Assembly: GCA_905480605.1 (NCBI GenBank)
Contig: CAJQRD010000004.1
Location: forward strand, 20,880-84,879
Origin: an uncultured Saprospiraceae bacterium
GTDB lineage: Bacteria; Bacteroidota; Bacteroidia; Chitinophagales; Saprospiraceae
DNA length: 64,000 nt
Reading direction: 5' to 3'
In this document: positions 44,300 through 54,266 of the stretch, in pieces
Numbering within the stretch: the stretch's first letter is position 1
Layout: each line of letters opens with the position of its first letter
Program-made: the position numbers and the translations under genes
Notes under the pieces: model-generated
What the model was told of the DNA's origin: nothing
The model's input: only the letters and a program-made list of their open reading frames with translations
Databases searched by the model: none

Positions 44300-45655
44300 T
44301 TACAAAGAAACCTCCGCCACAACATTATTCAACCGACTTTTCTCGGCCATAAAACCCATAAGATGACTTTCTATAGAATCATCAATAGTTGAAGACAATA
44401 ATCTGGCATCTTTTTGAGAAACGGCTTGTATCCAGTCAGCTACCAGTTTCCAATCACCACCTCCATGTCCATCAGTTGTCATTGACCATTCTTCAGATTT
44501 GCCAGTTCTAAAATCTGTGTAAGTGAAGCTGCTCATATCTCCTACGATATCACCATGGCTTCCCATGACTCTGGTTTTTCTTCCGTGATATGAAGTAAAT
44601 GCTTCCATGCTGAAAGATGCCGTGATTCCTGTTTTGAATTCCATTGCAGTTACATAATGATCTGCTTGATCGTTATCCATTTGGTAAACGCACTTGCCAT
44701 AATTAGTTGTTCTTAAGTATTCCATTATTGCATCACCATGTTTTTCTTTGGCTAATGGTAAATCAAAAACATAAGTCCTTTGTCTGTTCTCGTAATAAAT
44801 CTTTTTTGAATTGTAAGGACATTCATTTTCTATTGGACAACCATCTATGCATCGCAGAGGAGCACCTTCAGGTTTATTCTTTTCTGTAAACCATTTCAAA
44901 CCACCAAATGCAGATATTTTTTCGCAAGGTTGACCAACCAACCAACGCAACATATCTAAATCGTGACAAGACTTTGCTAAAATTATAGGTGTGGTTTCTT
45001 TTGAGTTATGCCAATTGCCACGCACAAAACTATGCGCCATGTGCAAGTGCTCAATGGGTTCAAAATGCTGAATGCTTATCAATTCTCCAATGCTTCCATC
45101 TTGGATCTTTTTGCGAAGTGCTACAAAGTAAGGAGCATATCTGAGTACATGACAAACGGCTACTATATTACCTCCTTTTTTTGCTAATGCTAAAATATCT
45201 CTGCATTCTTTCTCGGAAGGCGAAATAGGTTTTTCTAACAGAATGTCATAGCCTTGGGCCAAAGCAGCCATGCACGGGCCATAATGCAGGTCGTCAGGAG
45301 TTGTGATTATAATTGCATCAGCAAATTTAGGACGATCAAAAACATGTTCCCACGTTGTAAATTGGTTTTTTGTTTCTATATTATGTTTCTCGAAGAAACG
45401 TTCGCGCCGGATATCTATGGGTTCTGCAACACCAATAATATCTAAATGATCAGGATAATTTAACGCATAGCCACCATATGTATTTCCTCGATTCCCAGCT
45501 CCCAATACAATAGCCGTAACAGCTTTTTTTGGTTTTTTTAAATCTGTTAAGTCTGGATGGTAGATGTTGAATTTATCTTTATTTCCATATGGGTACGTAA
45601 ATAAGCTGGTTGCACCTAATCCTAATACTTTTAATGCGGCACGTCTATTTTTCAT
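44300..45655 (-). CDS. Tat-exported Gfo/Idh/MocA-family oxidoreductase
   Basis: A 451-residue NAD(P)-dependent oxidoreductase. The N-terminus NRRAALKVLG followed by a hydrophobic stretch is a twin-arginine signal, so periplasmic. The Rossmann fold is at about 45-170 (IVLGAGNRGNTYGGYA) with the conserved lysine in LLEKPIS. A Cys cluster (CIDGCPIENECPYNSKK, about residues 275-290) is an unusual insertion that may bind metal. The substrate is probably a sugar or derivative. Single gene. Confidence 0.88.
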   Translation of the reverse strand: MKNRRAALKVLGLGATSLFTYPYGNKDKFNIYHPDLTDLKKPKKAVTAIVLGAGNRGNTYGGYALNYPDHLDIIGVAEPIDIRRERFFEKHNIETKNQFTTWEHVFDRPKFADAIIITTPDDLHYGPCMAALAQGYDILLEKPISPSEKECRDILALAKKGGNIVAVCHVLRYAPYFVALRKKIQDGSIGELISIQHFEPIEHLHMAHSFVRGNWHNSKETTPIILAKSCHDLDMLRWLVGQPCEKISAFGGLKWFTEKNKPEGAPLRCIDGCPIENECPYNSKKIYYENRQRTYVFDLPLAKEKHGDAIMEYLRTTNYGKCVYQMDNDQADHYVTAMEFKTGITASFSMEAFTSYHGRKTRVMGSHGDIVGDMSSFTYTDFRTGKSEEWSMTTDGHGGGDWKLVADWIQAVSQKDARLLSSTIDDSIESHLMGFMAEKSRLNNVVAEVSL

Positions 45656-45902
45656 ATTTAGTAATCTATTTGTGGCAATTTAATAATTTTTCTTTTGATT
45701 TTATAACACCTTTGTAAGTGCTCTGTTTTAGAATATGAAAAGCAAACAATAAACTAAAATAATTGATAAGCGATTTTTTACCAAATGGGTATGATTTTGT
45801 TTCTGTTATTTTAAGAAATAAATGTCTAATATTATTTTTTGTTTTTAGAAACTTGTATGATCATCATATACTTATAAAGTTTCATTAACATACTTTGCAT
45901 TT

Positions 45903-46301
45903 TTAAGCAAAGTCATATCCATTCCGTATAAGCTGCAAAAGCTCTGTTGTAATTTGGGAGTCATCCTTTACTCTGATATGATGTGCACACTTGTTGCCAA
46001 ATAGGGTGGTCTTAAATATGAGTTTGTGTTGAATTATTTCCGAGAAGTAAAATTTAATATCTAACTCTTTGCTCATAGGTCTTACGATCAGCCAAGCTTT
46101 TTCCTTTGTGAATACAATTGACTTAGTGCTTGTTCCAACACTGCAAGGTTCCCAGTCAATGACACCTATCAAGAGCTTATCAAAAGCTAACAATAAAACA
46201 TCTGGCTTACCCTCAAATATTTCGTCGATGGTCGTATTTGTGCACATGTGTGACTGATTGAAAGTTTTAAAAATACGATCACAATCAGGACAGGTCCACA
46301 T
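45903..46301 (-). CDS. DUF5655 protein
   Basis: A 132-residue protein with the N-terminal zinc-finger-like WTCPDCDRIFKTFNQSHMC. A DUF5655-like domain follows, with 'KAWLIVRPMSKELDIKFYFSE'. Function unknown in this family. A small stem (ACTTTGC/GCAAAGT, 45892-45913) spans the stop codon. Confidence 0.8.
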   Translation of the reverse strand: MWTCPDCDRIFKTFNQSHMCTNTTIDEIFEGKPDVLLLAFDKLLIGVIDWEPCSVGTSTKSIVFTKEKAWLIVRPMSKELDIKFYFSEIIQHKLIFKTTLFGNKCAHHIRVKDDSQITTELLQLIRNGYDFA

Positions 46302-46332
46302 AAGTTTTTATTGATTCAAATGTTTAATGGTT

Positions 46333-47382
46333 TTATGATATTGACAAACGCATTCTTTCAGCCATGTAGAACTCCTTAAAAGAAATCATTCTTTGTTTTT
46401 GCTCATCCCAAAGTTTGTTCTGCATACATTTTAAACTTTCCTTGAAAGTTATAATGTTTGCATACTTGTTTAAGATTGGGTTTTCTTTCATACACTTTTC
46501 AAGATTGTAATTTGGTATCAAGCTAGACAAATGATGAATGTGATGCAATCCAATATTACCAGTTAACCACTGAAAAACTTTTGGTAATTTATAATATGAA
46601 GCCCCTCTTAAAGCAGCTAATATATAGTTCCAATTGTTTTTCCATTGATGATAAGTCGATTCATGAGAATGCTGAACATAGAAGAACCAAAAAGAAATAA
46701 CAGCGAAGAAAAATATTGTAAAAAGCTGAATAGCAATAAATTTCACCCACCCCAAAATAGCACCCAATGCTAAGTATGTGATTAAAATGAAAAGGTTGTT
46801 TCTTACTTGTGACCACTTAACACGAGCCACCATTCCTTTGAATGCTTCAAAAGGATATCTGTTGGTAACGGTAAAATAAAATACTGGGGATACTAAAAAT
46901 AGAACAAGTGGATTTCTAAAAATCCGGTATTTTAATCTGCCAAACCTACTTAGTTCCCTGTATTCTTTTACAGTTAAAAACTTTATATCTCCAATATCTC
47001 TTGCTTCTAATTGCCCAGTATGACCATGATGATAATTGTGTATTCTGGCCCAGTACTTATATGGCATTGATGAAAATATGCTGCAAGCAAATCCAACAGC
47101 ATTGTTCCATTTCTTAGATTTTAGAAAGGATTGATGGCCGCAGTCATGTTGAATAATAAATATTCTAACTAAGAAAAAGGCATTTATTACACTCAATAGC
47201 AATGTTACAGTTATTGACCAGTTCCATGTGAAATACATCAAGACCCACATTGCAATATATGGGATGAAAGAATTGCTTAATTGAACAATAGCCTTTTTAG
47301 TACTAGGTATCTGGTAGTTTTTAATGATTTGTTTCCAGTTCGATAACGAAGCCAAAATTTCTTTTTCAAAATCCGTTTGCAT
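46333..47382 (-). CDS. Membrane fatty-acid desaturase
   Basis: A di-iron acyl-lipid/acyl-CoA desaturase of 349 residues. It has four to six membrane helices and the three His boxes HDCGHQ, HNYHH and HHIHH, plus QHSHES. It introduces a double bond into fatty-acyl chains using O2. The class matches delta-9/12 type enzymes, but the regioselectivity cannot be read. Transcribed toward DUF5655 with a 31-base gap. Confidence 0.92.
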   Translation of the reverse strand: MQTDFEKEILASLSNWKQIIKNYQIPSTKKAIVQLSNSFIPYIAMWVLMYFTWNWSITVTLLLSVINAFFLVRIFIIQHDCGHQSFLKSKKWNNAVGFACSIFSSMPYKYWARIHNYHHGHTGQLEARDIGDIKFLTVKEYRELSRFGRLKYRIFRNPLVLFLVSPVFYFTVTNRYPFEAFKGMVARVKWSQVRNNLFILITYLALGAILGWVKFIAIQLFTIFFFAVISFWFFYVQHSHESTYHQWKNNWNYILAALRGASYYKLPKVFQWLTGNIGLHHIHHLSSLIPNYNLEKCMKENPILNKYANIITFKESLKCMQNKLWDEQKQRMISFKEFYMAERMRLSIS

Positions 47383-47454
47383 ATACTCTTATTAGCATTT
47401 ATAAAAATGAGGCGAATTAAAATATATTTATTAATAAGTCGCTTCAATACAATA

Positions 47455-49515
47455 TTAATTGTTTTTTAGGTTCTTTATATAGTTATGTATGTCATATTGC
47501 GACCTTAAGGGTTCTTCACCGTTTGTATGGTACTTATTTATGTGTTTATACTGCAATAATCTAGACTTGGTGTTATCGTTGAGCTGTATTTTCAAAATAT
47601 CTTTAACAAATTTCTTCAATTTTGGGTCTAAAACGGGAAACATGGTTTCAATTCTATGGTGTAGATTTCGTACCATCCAATCCGCTGAGGACAAATAGAT
47701 CAATTCATCGCCATCATTATAGAACACAAATACGCGTGCATGTTCCAAATATCTATCGACAATACTAAATGCTTTGATATTTTCACTTATGCCCTTTACG
47801 CCTGGAACAAGGCAACAAATTCCTCTTATAATAAGTTTAATGTCTACTCCTGCTTGATCTGCTTCGTAAAGTAAATTGATCATTTCTTGATCCTGAAGAC
47901 TATTCATTTTTAGAATAATCTTAGCTTTTTTTCCTGCTTTTGCATTTTTTATTTCATTGTGCACACAAGCAATAAGTTTTTGCTTAAGATTAAAAGTACC
48001 AACACCTAATTGTTTGAATGATTCTTTTGGTCTTTTCTTCGATGTGATATAATTAAAAATTCGTCTTGCTTCCCTGGTAATTCTTTCATCCTTTGTGAAA
48101 AGTCCAAAATCCGAATACAAATTGGCTGTTTTTTCATGAAAGTTACCAGTACTAAGGTACATGTAATATGATTCTTTTTTTGCAGTTACTTTTTTTACAA
48201 TTGCCATTTTTGAATGGACCTTTACGCCGGGCATACTATATAGGACATTAACCCCTGCGGCTTCTAGTTTCTCACCCCAAGCTAAATTGGCCACTTCATC
48301 AAATCTTGCTTTTACTTCTATAAATACGGTGACGTCTTTTCCGTTCTCAACAGCATCGATCAGGGCTTCCATTATCTTAGACTTTTTAGCCACTCGATAT
48401 TGTAATATTTGAATATGGGTTACTTTGGGGTCTATCGCGGCATCCTGAAAAAACTTAACCACTGAATTATAACTGTGGTAAGGATAGAACAACATATGAT
48501 CACGTTGATTTATAGCAGAAAAAATACTTTTTGAATTTTCTAAAGGTTCATATTTTAAATTGTCAAGGGGTATATCTTTTAAAGACTTTTTTTCAAAATC
48601 AGGAAAGGCAAAAAAATCTGAATTGTTATGATAACGCCCTTCTTGAACAAGATCAAGCGGTTTTAGATCAAATACATTTTTGAGGTAATCTAGAAAATGT
48701 TCAGGCATTTCTAAATCATAAATCAATCTAGATGCTGGTCCAACTTTTCGCTTTTTTAAACTCTTTTTGATTTTATCAATTAAATCCCCTGAATACTCGT
48801 TATCTATATATAACTCTGCATCTCTGGACAATTTAATGGAATAAGAATCTATAATTTGATATCCTGGAAAAATCTGATGAATACTTTCTCTAACAACATC
48901 ATCAATAATAATTACATCATTCTTACCTTCTTTTTTAGGAGGTAAGACCAAAAAACGTCCAACTTCGTCTGTAGGAATCCTTACAATTGCATAAAAGTTA
49001 TCTTTATTCTTTGTATTGCTATCCATCATATATACCGCCAAATATAAAGCGCCGTTCAATAGAAATGGTTTGATCTTTTTTTCTTGTAACAATACAGGTG
49101 AAATATAAGGCAACAAATTATCATTAAAAAATGATGTTGTAAATTCCTTTTGTTCATCACTAAGTTTCTTAAATCTCAGGATATTTATGTCCTTCTTCTT
49201 TAAAGCTGGAAGGAGGTCATTCAAGAAAATGTGATTAAATTCAATTTGTTGTTCCTGGACAATGTTCAAGATTTGCTTTAGAATCAAACGAGGGGCAAAA
49301 GAGAGTTTTTTATAGGTGCTCTTTCCTGCCTGCACTAAGTTCTTGTGATTCGCAACTCTTACTCTAAAGAATTCATCAAGATTTGATGAATAAATAGCTA
49401 AAAACTTCATACGTTCTAACAATGGAACATTTGGATCTTTTGCTTCTTGTAAGACCCTATAATTAAATGATAACCAACTTATATCTCGATCTATGTACGG
49501 TTTTGGACTCTTCAC
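47455..49515 (-). CDS. ppk: Polyphosphate kinase 1
   Basis: Makes inorganic polyphosphate from ATP. The 686 residues have the N domain (about 1-105; YIDRDISWLSFNYRVLQEA), the head domain, and the two phospholipase-D-like C-terminal domains. The latter carry catalytic-type His motifs GVKVHSKMAIV and YLEHARVFVF, and 'STGNFHEKTANLYSDFGLFT'. The gene ends 72 bases before the desaturase start. Polyphosphate is used in stress survival. Confidence 0.96.
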   Translation of the reverse strand: MKSPKPYIDRDISWLSFNYRVLQEAKDPNVPLLERMKFLAIYSSNLDEFFRVRVANHKNLVQAGKSTYKKLSFAPRLILKQILNIVQEQQIEFNHIFLNDLLPALKKKDINILRFKKLSDEQKEFTTSFFNDNLLPYISPVLLQEKKIKPFLLNGALYLAVYMMDSNTKNKDNFYAIVRIPTDEVGRFLVLPPKKEGKNDVIIIDDVVRESIHQIFPGYQIIDSYSIKLSRDAELYIDNEYSGDLIDKIKKSLKKRKVGPASRLIYDLEMPEHFLDYLKNVFDLKPLDLVQEGRYHNNSDFFAFPDFEKKSLKDIPLDNLKYEPLENSKSIFSAINQRDHMLFYPYHSYNSVVKFFQDAAIDPKVTHIQILQYRVAKKSKIMEALIDAVENGKDVTVFIEVKARFDEVANLAWGEKLEAAGVNVLYSMPGVKVHSKMAIVKKVTAKKESYYMYLSTGNFHEKTANLYSDFGLFTKDERITREARRIFNYITSKKRPKESFKQLGVGTFNLKQKLIACVHNEIKNAKAGKKAKIILKMNSLQDQEMINLLYEADQAGVDIKLIIRGICCLVPGVKGISENIKAFSIVDRYLEHARVFVFYNDGDELIYLSSADWMVRNLHHRIETMFPVLDPKLKKFVKDILKIQLNDNTKSRLLQYKHINKYHTNGEEPLRSQYDIHNYIKNLKNN

Positions 49516-49662
49516 TTATTGGTTTTTTTGCTTGCTTTAGTTGAATCGGTCTAAAATAGATAAATGATTTTAAATTAGACTCAAATTTGTGACATATAAT
49601 GTAATAGATGATTTTAGTAAATATTTAAAATATTGGTTTCTTTATTAGATAGATATAATTTA

Positions 49663-49670
49663 TACTTTTG
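49663..49670 (+). promoter_or_regulatory. Probable -7 box of tpiA
   Basis: TACTTTTG matches TAnnTTTG, 22 bases before the tpiA ATG, in the divergent region with ppk. A TTGG at 49633-49637 is somewhat far. Confidence 0.45.
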
Positions 49671-49692
49671 CATCCTTAAATTAATAAATACT

Positions 49693-50445
49693 ATGAGAAG
49701 AAATATAGCAGCAGGCAATTGGAAAATGAATTTGACCTTAAAATCAGCTAATGAATTAGCAGTAAGTATCAATAATCTTGAAATTAATGATAATGTTGAT
49801 GTAATATTAGGAGCACCTTCGGTATTTCTTGCCAATATAGTTGAATTAACTAAAGACAATAAAAGAGTCAATGTAGCGGCTCAAAACTGCCATCAAGCTG
49901 AAAAAGGTGCATTTACAGGGGAAATTAGCATACCAATGTTGGCTTCAATTGGAGTTAACCAAGTAATTGTAGGTCATTCAGAAAGAAGAGAAATCTTCAA
50001 TGAATCAGATCAAGACATAAAAGAGAAAGTGGATGCTTTATTGCTGAACAATATGACTCCAATTTTTTGTTGTGGTGAACCCTTAATGATAAGAGAGGCT
50101 AGTGGTCAAAATGATTACGTAAAAAAGCAATTTGAGAACAGTATTTTTCACTTAGGTGAAAATGAGATTCAAAAGTTAATAATTGCATATGAACCAATTT
50201 GGGCAATTGGAACTGGTAAAACAGCTAGTCCTGAACAAGCTCAAGATATGCATGCTTTCCTGCGTCAATTAATTTCTGATAAATACAATCATGACATCGC
50301 TGAAAATATTTCTATACTTTATGGAGGAAGTGTAAAGCCTGCCAACGCAAAAGAACTATTTTCACAAGATGATGTTGATGGAGGATTGGTCGGAGGAGCT
50401 TCTCTTAGTCTAGAGAATTTTGGACCTATAATAGAAGCTTTCTAA
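49693..50445 (+). CDS. tpiA: Triosephosphate isomerase
   Basis: A glycolytic enzyme interconverting DHAP and G3P. The 250 residues have N9 and K11 in GNWKMN, catalytic His in VGHSERR, catalytic Glu in AYEPIWAIGTGK, and the phosphate-binding YGGSVKP. The open frame begins at 49633, upstream of the -7 box, so the ATG at 49693 is the start. Convergent with the SRPBCC gene, with 19 bases between them. Confidence 0.97.
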   Translation: MRRNIAAGNWKMNLTLKSANELAVSINNLEINDNVDVILGAPSVFLANIVELTKDNKRVNVAAQNCHQAEKGAFTGEISIPMLASIGVNQVIVGHSERREIFNESDQDIKEKVDALLLNNMTPIFCCGEPLMIREASGQNDYVKKQFENSIFHLGENEIQKLIIAYEPIWAIGTGKTASPEQAQDMHAFLRQLISDKYNHDIAENISILYGGSVKPANAKELFSQDDVDGGLVGGASLSLENFGPIIEAF

Positions 50446-50464
50446 TTTTTTCTCAGGATTAATT

Positions 50465-50938
50465 TTATACCAACACAAGCTTGTTGAATGATTGTTCAAT
50501 GCGTTCGTACCTGTAATCAAATATTTCTTCAAGTCTTGACCTCACAAATACTGGATTAAGCATCTGACCTAAATAGCCAAATGGCAATAAATATTCAACC
50601 TTGTCAGTCATCAATACCTGGCCTCCTTGTTGGGTATAGGTGTGCGTGTGCCTCCATAATTTATAAGGTCCTTTAGCTTGTTGATCTACAAATGATTTAA
50701 GTGGTACAACTTCCTTGATAATTGTTTTCCAATATAATGGAATTCCCAAGATAGGAGAGACCTTATATTCAATTATTTGACCTTCGTGCATTTTAGGAAT
50801 TGGGGTCTTAGTTAAAATTTTGAAACCCATATTATTGGGCGTCAATTCATTAAGATTTTCTGGACTTGAAAAGTAATCCCATACTTCTTCTAAAGTCCCT
50901 GTTATCAATTGACTTCTTTCTAAAACATTTGCAATCAT
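50465..50938 (-). CDS. SRPBCC-family protein
   Basis: A 157-residue START/SRPBCC-type small-ligand-binding protein (about 8-150; TGTLEEVWDYFSSPENLNELTPNNMGF, KMHEGQIIEYKV, MTDKVEYLLPFGYLGQ). Often annotated as a cell-division-inhibitor-like or polyketide-cyclase-like protein. No catalytic residues are known. Ligand unknown. Confidence 0.85.
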   Translation of the reverse strand: MIANVLERSQLITGTLEEVWDYFSSPENLNELTPNNMGFKILTKTPIPKMHEGQIIEYKVSPILGIPLYWKTIIKEVVPLKSFVDQQAKGPYKLWRHTHTYTQQGGQVLMTDKVEYLLPFGYLGQMLNPVFVRSRLEEIFDYRYERIEQSFNKLVLV

Positions 50939-51085
50939 GAAGTTTAAACATCGTCTTAAATAAAAAGTTTTGAATATTATTTGTTTTTAATGGAATGTAG
51001 GTGGAGTCGCTCAATAAAGTATTAATTTAAAACTAAATAATAAAGTTAAAAATGTTTATATCCTGGTTTTATAGAGAGTTAATAA

Positions 51086-51124
51086 ATTAAAAGCGGGCTT
51101 CCTTTTAAGGAGTCCGCTTTTAAT
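51086..51124 (-). terminator. Terminator of outer-membrane protein gene
   Basis: An 11-bp perfect stem ATTAAAAGCGG / CCGCTTTTAAT (51086-51096 with 51114-51124), with a further partly paired apex CCTT/AAGG. It lies 48 bases downstream of the minus-strand barrel gene, and T-rich sequence is available on both sides. Confidence 0.75.
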
Positions 51125-51172
51125 TTTAAAACATCTTTTACAATGCTTTTATTTTTAAAATTCAAGTGATAT

Positions 51173-51901
51173 CTAGAACCAAATGAATTTAGACTTTTCG
51201 CCACATCTTGCTTGACCAACACCACCAATACCCCAATTCAATTCAAAAACTAAACCAGCGAAAATTGGATTGGTACTACTTGCATCGCCTATATAGTTTA
51301 CGGGTTGTCTTTGTGTATCTGATGCTCTTCCTTCATCAGAAACGATGTCAGAGAATCCATATTCAAACCTTAGACCTAAGATTCCACTAAATGCGCCATC
51401 GCTCCCTATGATGTAAGTACCAAATCCTAACACAGCTCCAAGTGGTATTTTTTGGTAAAAATCAGGATTAACTGCAGGACTTGAAGTGCCATTTACATCC
51501 TTAGAAGTAACATCACCAATCAAACTAACTTTGGGACCCATTTCAAAGTAACCTTTCTTTCTTGCATCTCTAAATAAAACATATACATCTGTCGACTGAA
51601 CTGAAACCTCTGTATCTGGCCCACCAGCAGCACTTGTATTTTGAAATAAACCTTTATGTTTTCCGGTCATAACTTCAAATGAGACACCTGTGTAATTCCA
51701 GTTGATTCCTATTTTACCACCAAATTTAGTACTAGTTGTAATTGTGTAATCAAAGTTTGGATCATCTCCAATAGCATTATTGAATAACATAGATCCACCA
51801 TATTGTACTTTCAATCCAGCGTCTAACCAGAAATCAAGTTTCTGAGCACTCAAGCTCATTGTAAAAAGAATAAAAATCGGCAGTAATAGTGATTTTTTCA
51901 T
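51173..51901 (-). CDS. Outer-membrane beta-barrel protein
   Basis: A 242-residue protein with a signal peptide (cleavage near SLSAQ). Alternating amphipathic strands follow, as in small porin-type PorT/OmpX-like barrels of Bacteroidota. It ends AFSGILGLRFEYGFSDIV... and a C-terminal ...CGEKSKFIWF. The final aromatic residue is typical of outer-membrane insertion. Function unknown. Confidence 0.75.
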   Translation of the reverse strand: MKKSLLLPIFILFTMSLSAQKLDFWLDAGLKVQYGGSMLFNNAIGDDPNFDYTITTSTKFGGKIGINWNYTGVSFEVMTGKHKGLFQNTSAAGGPDTEVSVQSTDVYVLFRDARKKGYFEMGPKVSLIGDVTSKDVNGTSSPAVNPDFYQKIPLGAVLGFGTYIIGSDGAFSGILGLRFEYGFSDIVSDEGRASDTQRQPVNYIGDASSTNPIFAGLVFELNWGIGGVGQARCGEKSKFIWF

Positions 51902-51940
51902 AATTTATAGATTTAGATTAAGTCCAAGGGACATTTTATT

Positions 51941-52426
51941 TTATTTATTTTCTGTTGTTCTCCATTCTGAGTATCCACCTGGCATTTCAACTACGTTTGT
52001 AAAGCCAAGTGTACTAAATAATTTACTAGCCAAAGCACTTCTATTTCCAGTACTGCAATATACTATTAACTTAACATCTCGTTCCATCTTATTGACATTA
52101 TGCTGAAAGTCATATGACTTAACATTCATTTCCAAAGCACCGTCAATTTTGCCACGTTCAATTTCAGAGGGCAGTCTAATATCCAGGAATTTGTAACCTT
52201 GTTTTGCCAAGTTTTTAGCTTCTGCTATAGATACTTTTTTTATGTCAGTCCATTCTGTTCTTTTTTGCATTTCTCCAGTAAGGTCATTCTTAACCATCTG
52301 ACTTTTAGTCTCTGCTTGTTTAACAGTCGTTTCTTGTGGTGTTGTAGTGTTATCTTTTTCTTGATCATTTTTACAACTTAAAACAATCCCAGATATCAAC
52401 AATAACCATATATATTTTTGCATCAT
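51941..52426 (-). CDS. Rhodanese-domain lipoprotein
   Basis: A 161-residue envelope protein with lipobox VLSC (C18). A polar linker precedes a rhodanese domain (about 75-158) with active-site YCSTGNRSA and LDIRLPSEIERGKIDGA. Rhodaneses transfer sulfur through a persulfide on the active Cys; a role in the periplasm may be in redox or sulfide handling. The open frame starts at 52483, but the signal peptide begins at ATG 52426 (or the next codon, 52423). Confidence 0.88.
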   Translation of the reverse strand: MMQKYIWLLLISGIVLSCKNDQEKDNTTTPQETTVKQAETKSQMVKNDLTGEMQKRTEWTDIKKVSIAEAKNLAKQGYKFLDIRLPSEIERGKIDGALEMNVKSYDFQHNVNKMERDVKLIVYCSTGNRSALASKLFSTLGFTNVVEMPGGYSEWRTTENK

Positions 52427-52706
52427 AAAAATTTGAATACAATTATAAGCATTCTTATTATAGAAAAATATAATACGTAGCAAAAAATAAATTATGTTTT
52501 GTAGAATTATTTTGAAATTTTACTTAGAGTTTAATTATTGAATAAAATTATAGAAAGATGTAATTTGTATCTCAATTTTTAACTAATATTCTTAAGTGTT
52601 TGGTTCTAAATTCATTTTTTGTAGGTTGATTCTTGATAAACTTACTTTTAATATTTTCTGTCTAAATTATTTTTTAGAAAATATATTAGAAATTTTACTA
52701 ATATGG
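52427..52706. other. AT-rich intergenic region
   Basis: About 280 bases upstream of the rhodanese gene and of the divergent small transcription unit. It should include the rhodanese promoter. No recognisable box or coding frame was found. Confidence 0.3.
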
Positions 52707-52738
52707 TTTGATTGGTGAGATTTAACACCTTATATTTG
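52707..52738 (+). promoter_or_regulatory. Near-consensus Bacteroidota promoter of small gene
   Basis: TTTG (52707-52710), exactly 20 bases, then TATATTTG (52731-52738). This is among the best matches to the consensus in the window. Transcription should begin near 52745, about 110 bases before the small ORF. Confidence 0.65.
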
Positions 52739-52857
52739 TATGTAATTAGAGTATTTTTGGTTGTTTTTCTTTACTAAATGTTAAATTTTGATTTTGAGCC
52801 AACCTTTTACGACTTTAATTCGTCTATAATAATAAATAGCAAATTATAATTTTACCC

Positions 52858-52971
52858 ATGATCAAATTTTTTAATTCATTCATCAAATTCTTCAGCAAGT
52901 CACCTAAAAAGTTGTCTTCAATGATAACTGGAAGGTACAATGAAGAATACGAAGGTTGGTTAGGAATTTAA
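52858..52971 (+). CDS. 37-residue small protein, own transcription unit
   Basis: An ATG-to-TAA frame of 37 codons (MIKFFNSFIKFF at the start, RYNEEYEGWLGI at the end). The N-terminal half is amphipathic, with Phe/Ile on one face and Lys/Ser on the other. The C-terminal part is polar with a Trp. A strong promoter lies upstream and a rho-independent terminator starts 42 bases downstream, so a short transcript of about 300 bases is predicted. A second short frame of 23 codons (52778-52849) lies in the leader. Not recognised as any known family. The amphipathic start suggests membrane association or toxin-like or regulatory action, which is inference only. Confidence 0.55.
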   Translation: MIKFFNSFIKFFSKSPKKLSSMITGRYNEEYEGWLGI

Positions 52972-53012
52972 TCCTAGCCTCCTGATTACCGAATAGTTAC
53001 CCAAGAGTTAAA

Positions 53013-53049
53013 AAAGCCTCAACACGAATGTGCTGGGGCTTTATTTTTT
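53013..53049. terminator. Bidirectional terminator
   Basis: AAAGCCTCAACAC (53013-53025), loop GAAT, GTGCTGGGGCTTT (53030-53042), with T-run TTATTTTTT after it. On the minus strand the mirror arm also ends in a T-run. It serves the convergent ferredoxin gene and the + strand small unit. Confidence 0.88.
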
Positions 53050-53093
53050 ATGAGATTAGTTTATTTAGGAGTAAACTCAAATTTATTACGTGT

Positions 53094-53441
53094 TTACAAA
53101 TGGAGCCTTGCTTTTTTCTCTAGCAATTCAACCACACTTTCAACACGATCTTCATCCGGAACACAACAATCCACTGGACATACAGCGGCACATTGCGGTT
53201 CTTCATGGAATCCCTGACATTCCGTACATTTGTCTGGTGCTATATAATAAACATCCTCGTCAATAGGTGATTGAGACGCTTTAGCATCTACAATCTGCCC
53301 AGTCTCTAATTTATAATCACCTTCTAGACTTGTACCATCTGAAATAGCCCATTCCATTCCGCCTTCATAAATTGCATTATTAGGACATTCTGGTTCACAT
53401 GCCCCGCAATTTATACATTCATCTGTTATTATAATCGCCAT
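53094..53441 (-). CDS. 2[4Fe-4S] ferredoxin
   Basis: A 115-residue dicluster electron carrier. The first CxxCxxCxxxCP is [12 protein letters not shown] (near residue 9). The second cluster is [22 protein letters not shown] (near residue 75), with a longer spacer typical of this Bacteroidota ferredoxin. About 50 residues separate the clusters. Overlaps the pssA stop by one base (TAATG), so the two are translationally coupled. Confidence 0.94.
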   Translation of the reverse strand: MAIIITDECINCGACEPECPNNAIYEGGMEWAISDGTSLEGDYKLETGQIVDAKASQSPIDEDVYYIAPDKCTECQGFHEEPQCAAVCPVDCCVPDEDRVESVVELLEKKARLHL

Positions 53442-54130
53442 TAATTAACTTCTTCCTTTTTATGAATTTTTTTAGTATAAATCATTGATAATATGATATA
53501 GATAATTACGCCCAAGGGCATTGATAATCTGTAATTAATCATAGTCAATAATCCAAATGTTATAATACATACAAGTATAAATACATTATAGTTCATTTTA
53601 CCCATTTGCTTAAATGAAAACATCTTGATTTTACTCAAGTTGAGGAGCATCAAGAAAAAAGGAATCAAAGTATATATAATAGGGTTTTCGCTTATCGTTT
53701 GCATGACAACACTATCGAACTCAACGCCAATAAACAATCCTACTAAGAAAAATGAACTTGCAGGTGTTGGAAGACCCGTAAAATACTTTGTGTCTGGCAT
53801 CAAATTGAAAATAGCCAACCTGAGAGCACTTCCTATGAGTATAAAAAATGCTGGTATATAATAGACCCAATGATCAATTGGGATTATTAGAGTGTACAAA
53901 TAGGCTGGTGCCACGCCAAAACTAACAATATCAGCAAATGAATCAAGTTCTTTGCCTATATCACTTTGAACTTTGAGCATTCTAGCAATTAAACCGTCTA
54001 AAACATCAAAAAACATCCCAAAGAGTATCAAAATACTACTTATGTGCAGATCTGCAACTAATATTGCAGCAAAACCACAACATAGATTCATAATCGTAAA
54101 AAGCGACGGTATCTTAGATTTAAATTTCAC
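53441..54130 (-). CDS. pssA: CDP-diacylglycerol-serine phosphatidyltransferase
   Basis: Makes phosphatidylserine, the precursor of phosphatidylethanolamine. The 229 residues form a multi-pass membrane protein. The CDP-alcohol phosphotransferase motif D-G-x2-A-R-x8-G-x3-D-x3-D is exact ([23 protein letters not shown]). Forms an operon with the ferredoxin. A psd gene is not nearby. Confidence 0.94.
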   Translation of the reverse strand: MKFKSKIPSLFTIMNLCCGFAAILVADLHISSILILFGMFFDVLDGLIARMLKVQSDIGKELDSFADIVSFGVAPAYLYTLIIPIDHWVYYIPAFFILIGSALRLAIFNLMPDTKYFTGLPTPASSFFLVGLFIGVEFDSVVMQTISENPIIYTLIPFFLMLLNLSKIKMFSFKQMGKMNYNVFILVCIITFGLLTMINYRLSMPLGVIIYIILSMIYTKKIHKKEEVN

Positions 54131-54266
54131 TTGATTATTAAAATGATTAATATTTAATTATATATTAAAGCTTAGAATATATTAAAGTGTTAGACTATCA
54201 ATAAGAAGATCTGAACACTTTTTTATACTGTAAAATTATAAATTCGCATCAAATTAAATCCTCGAT

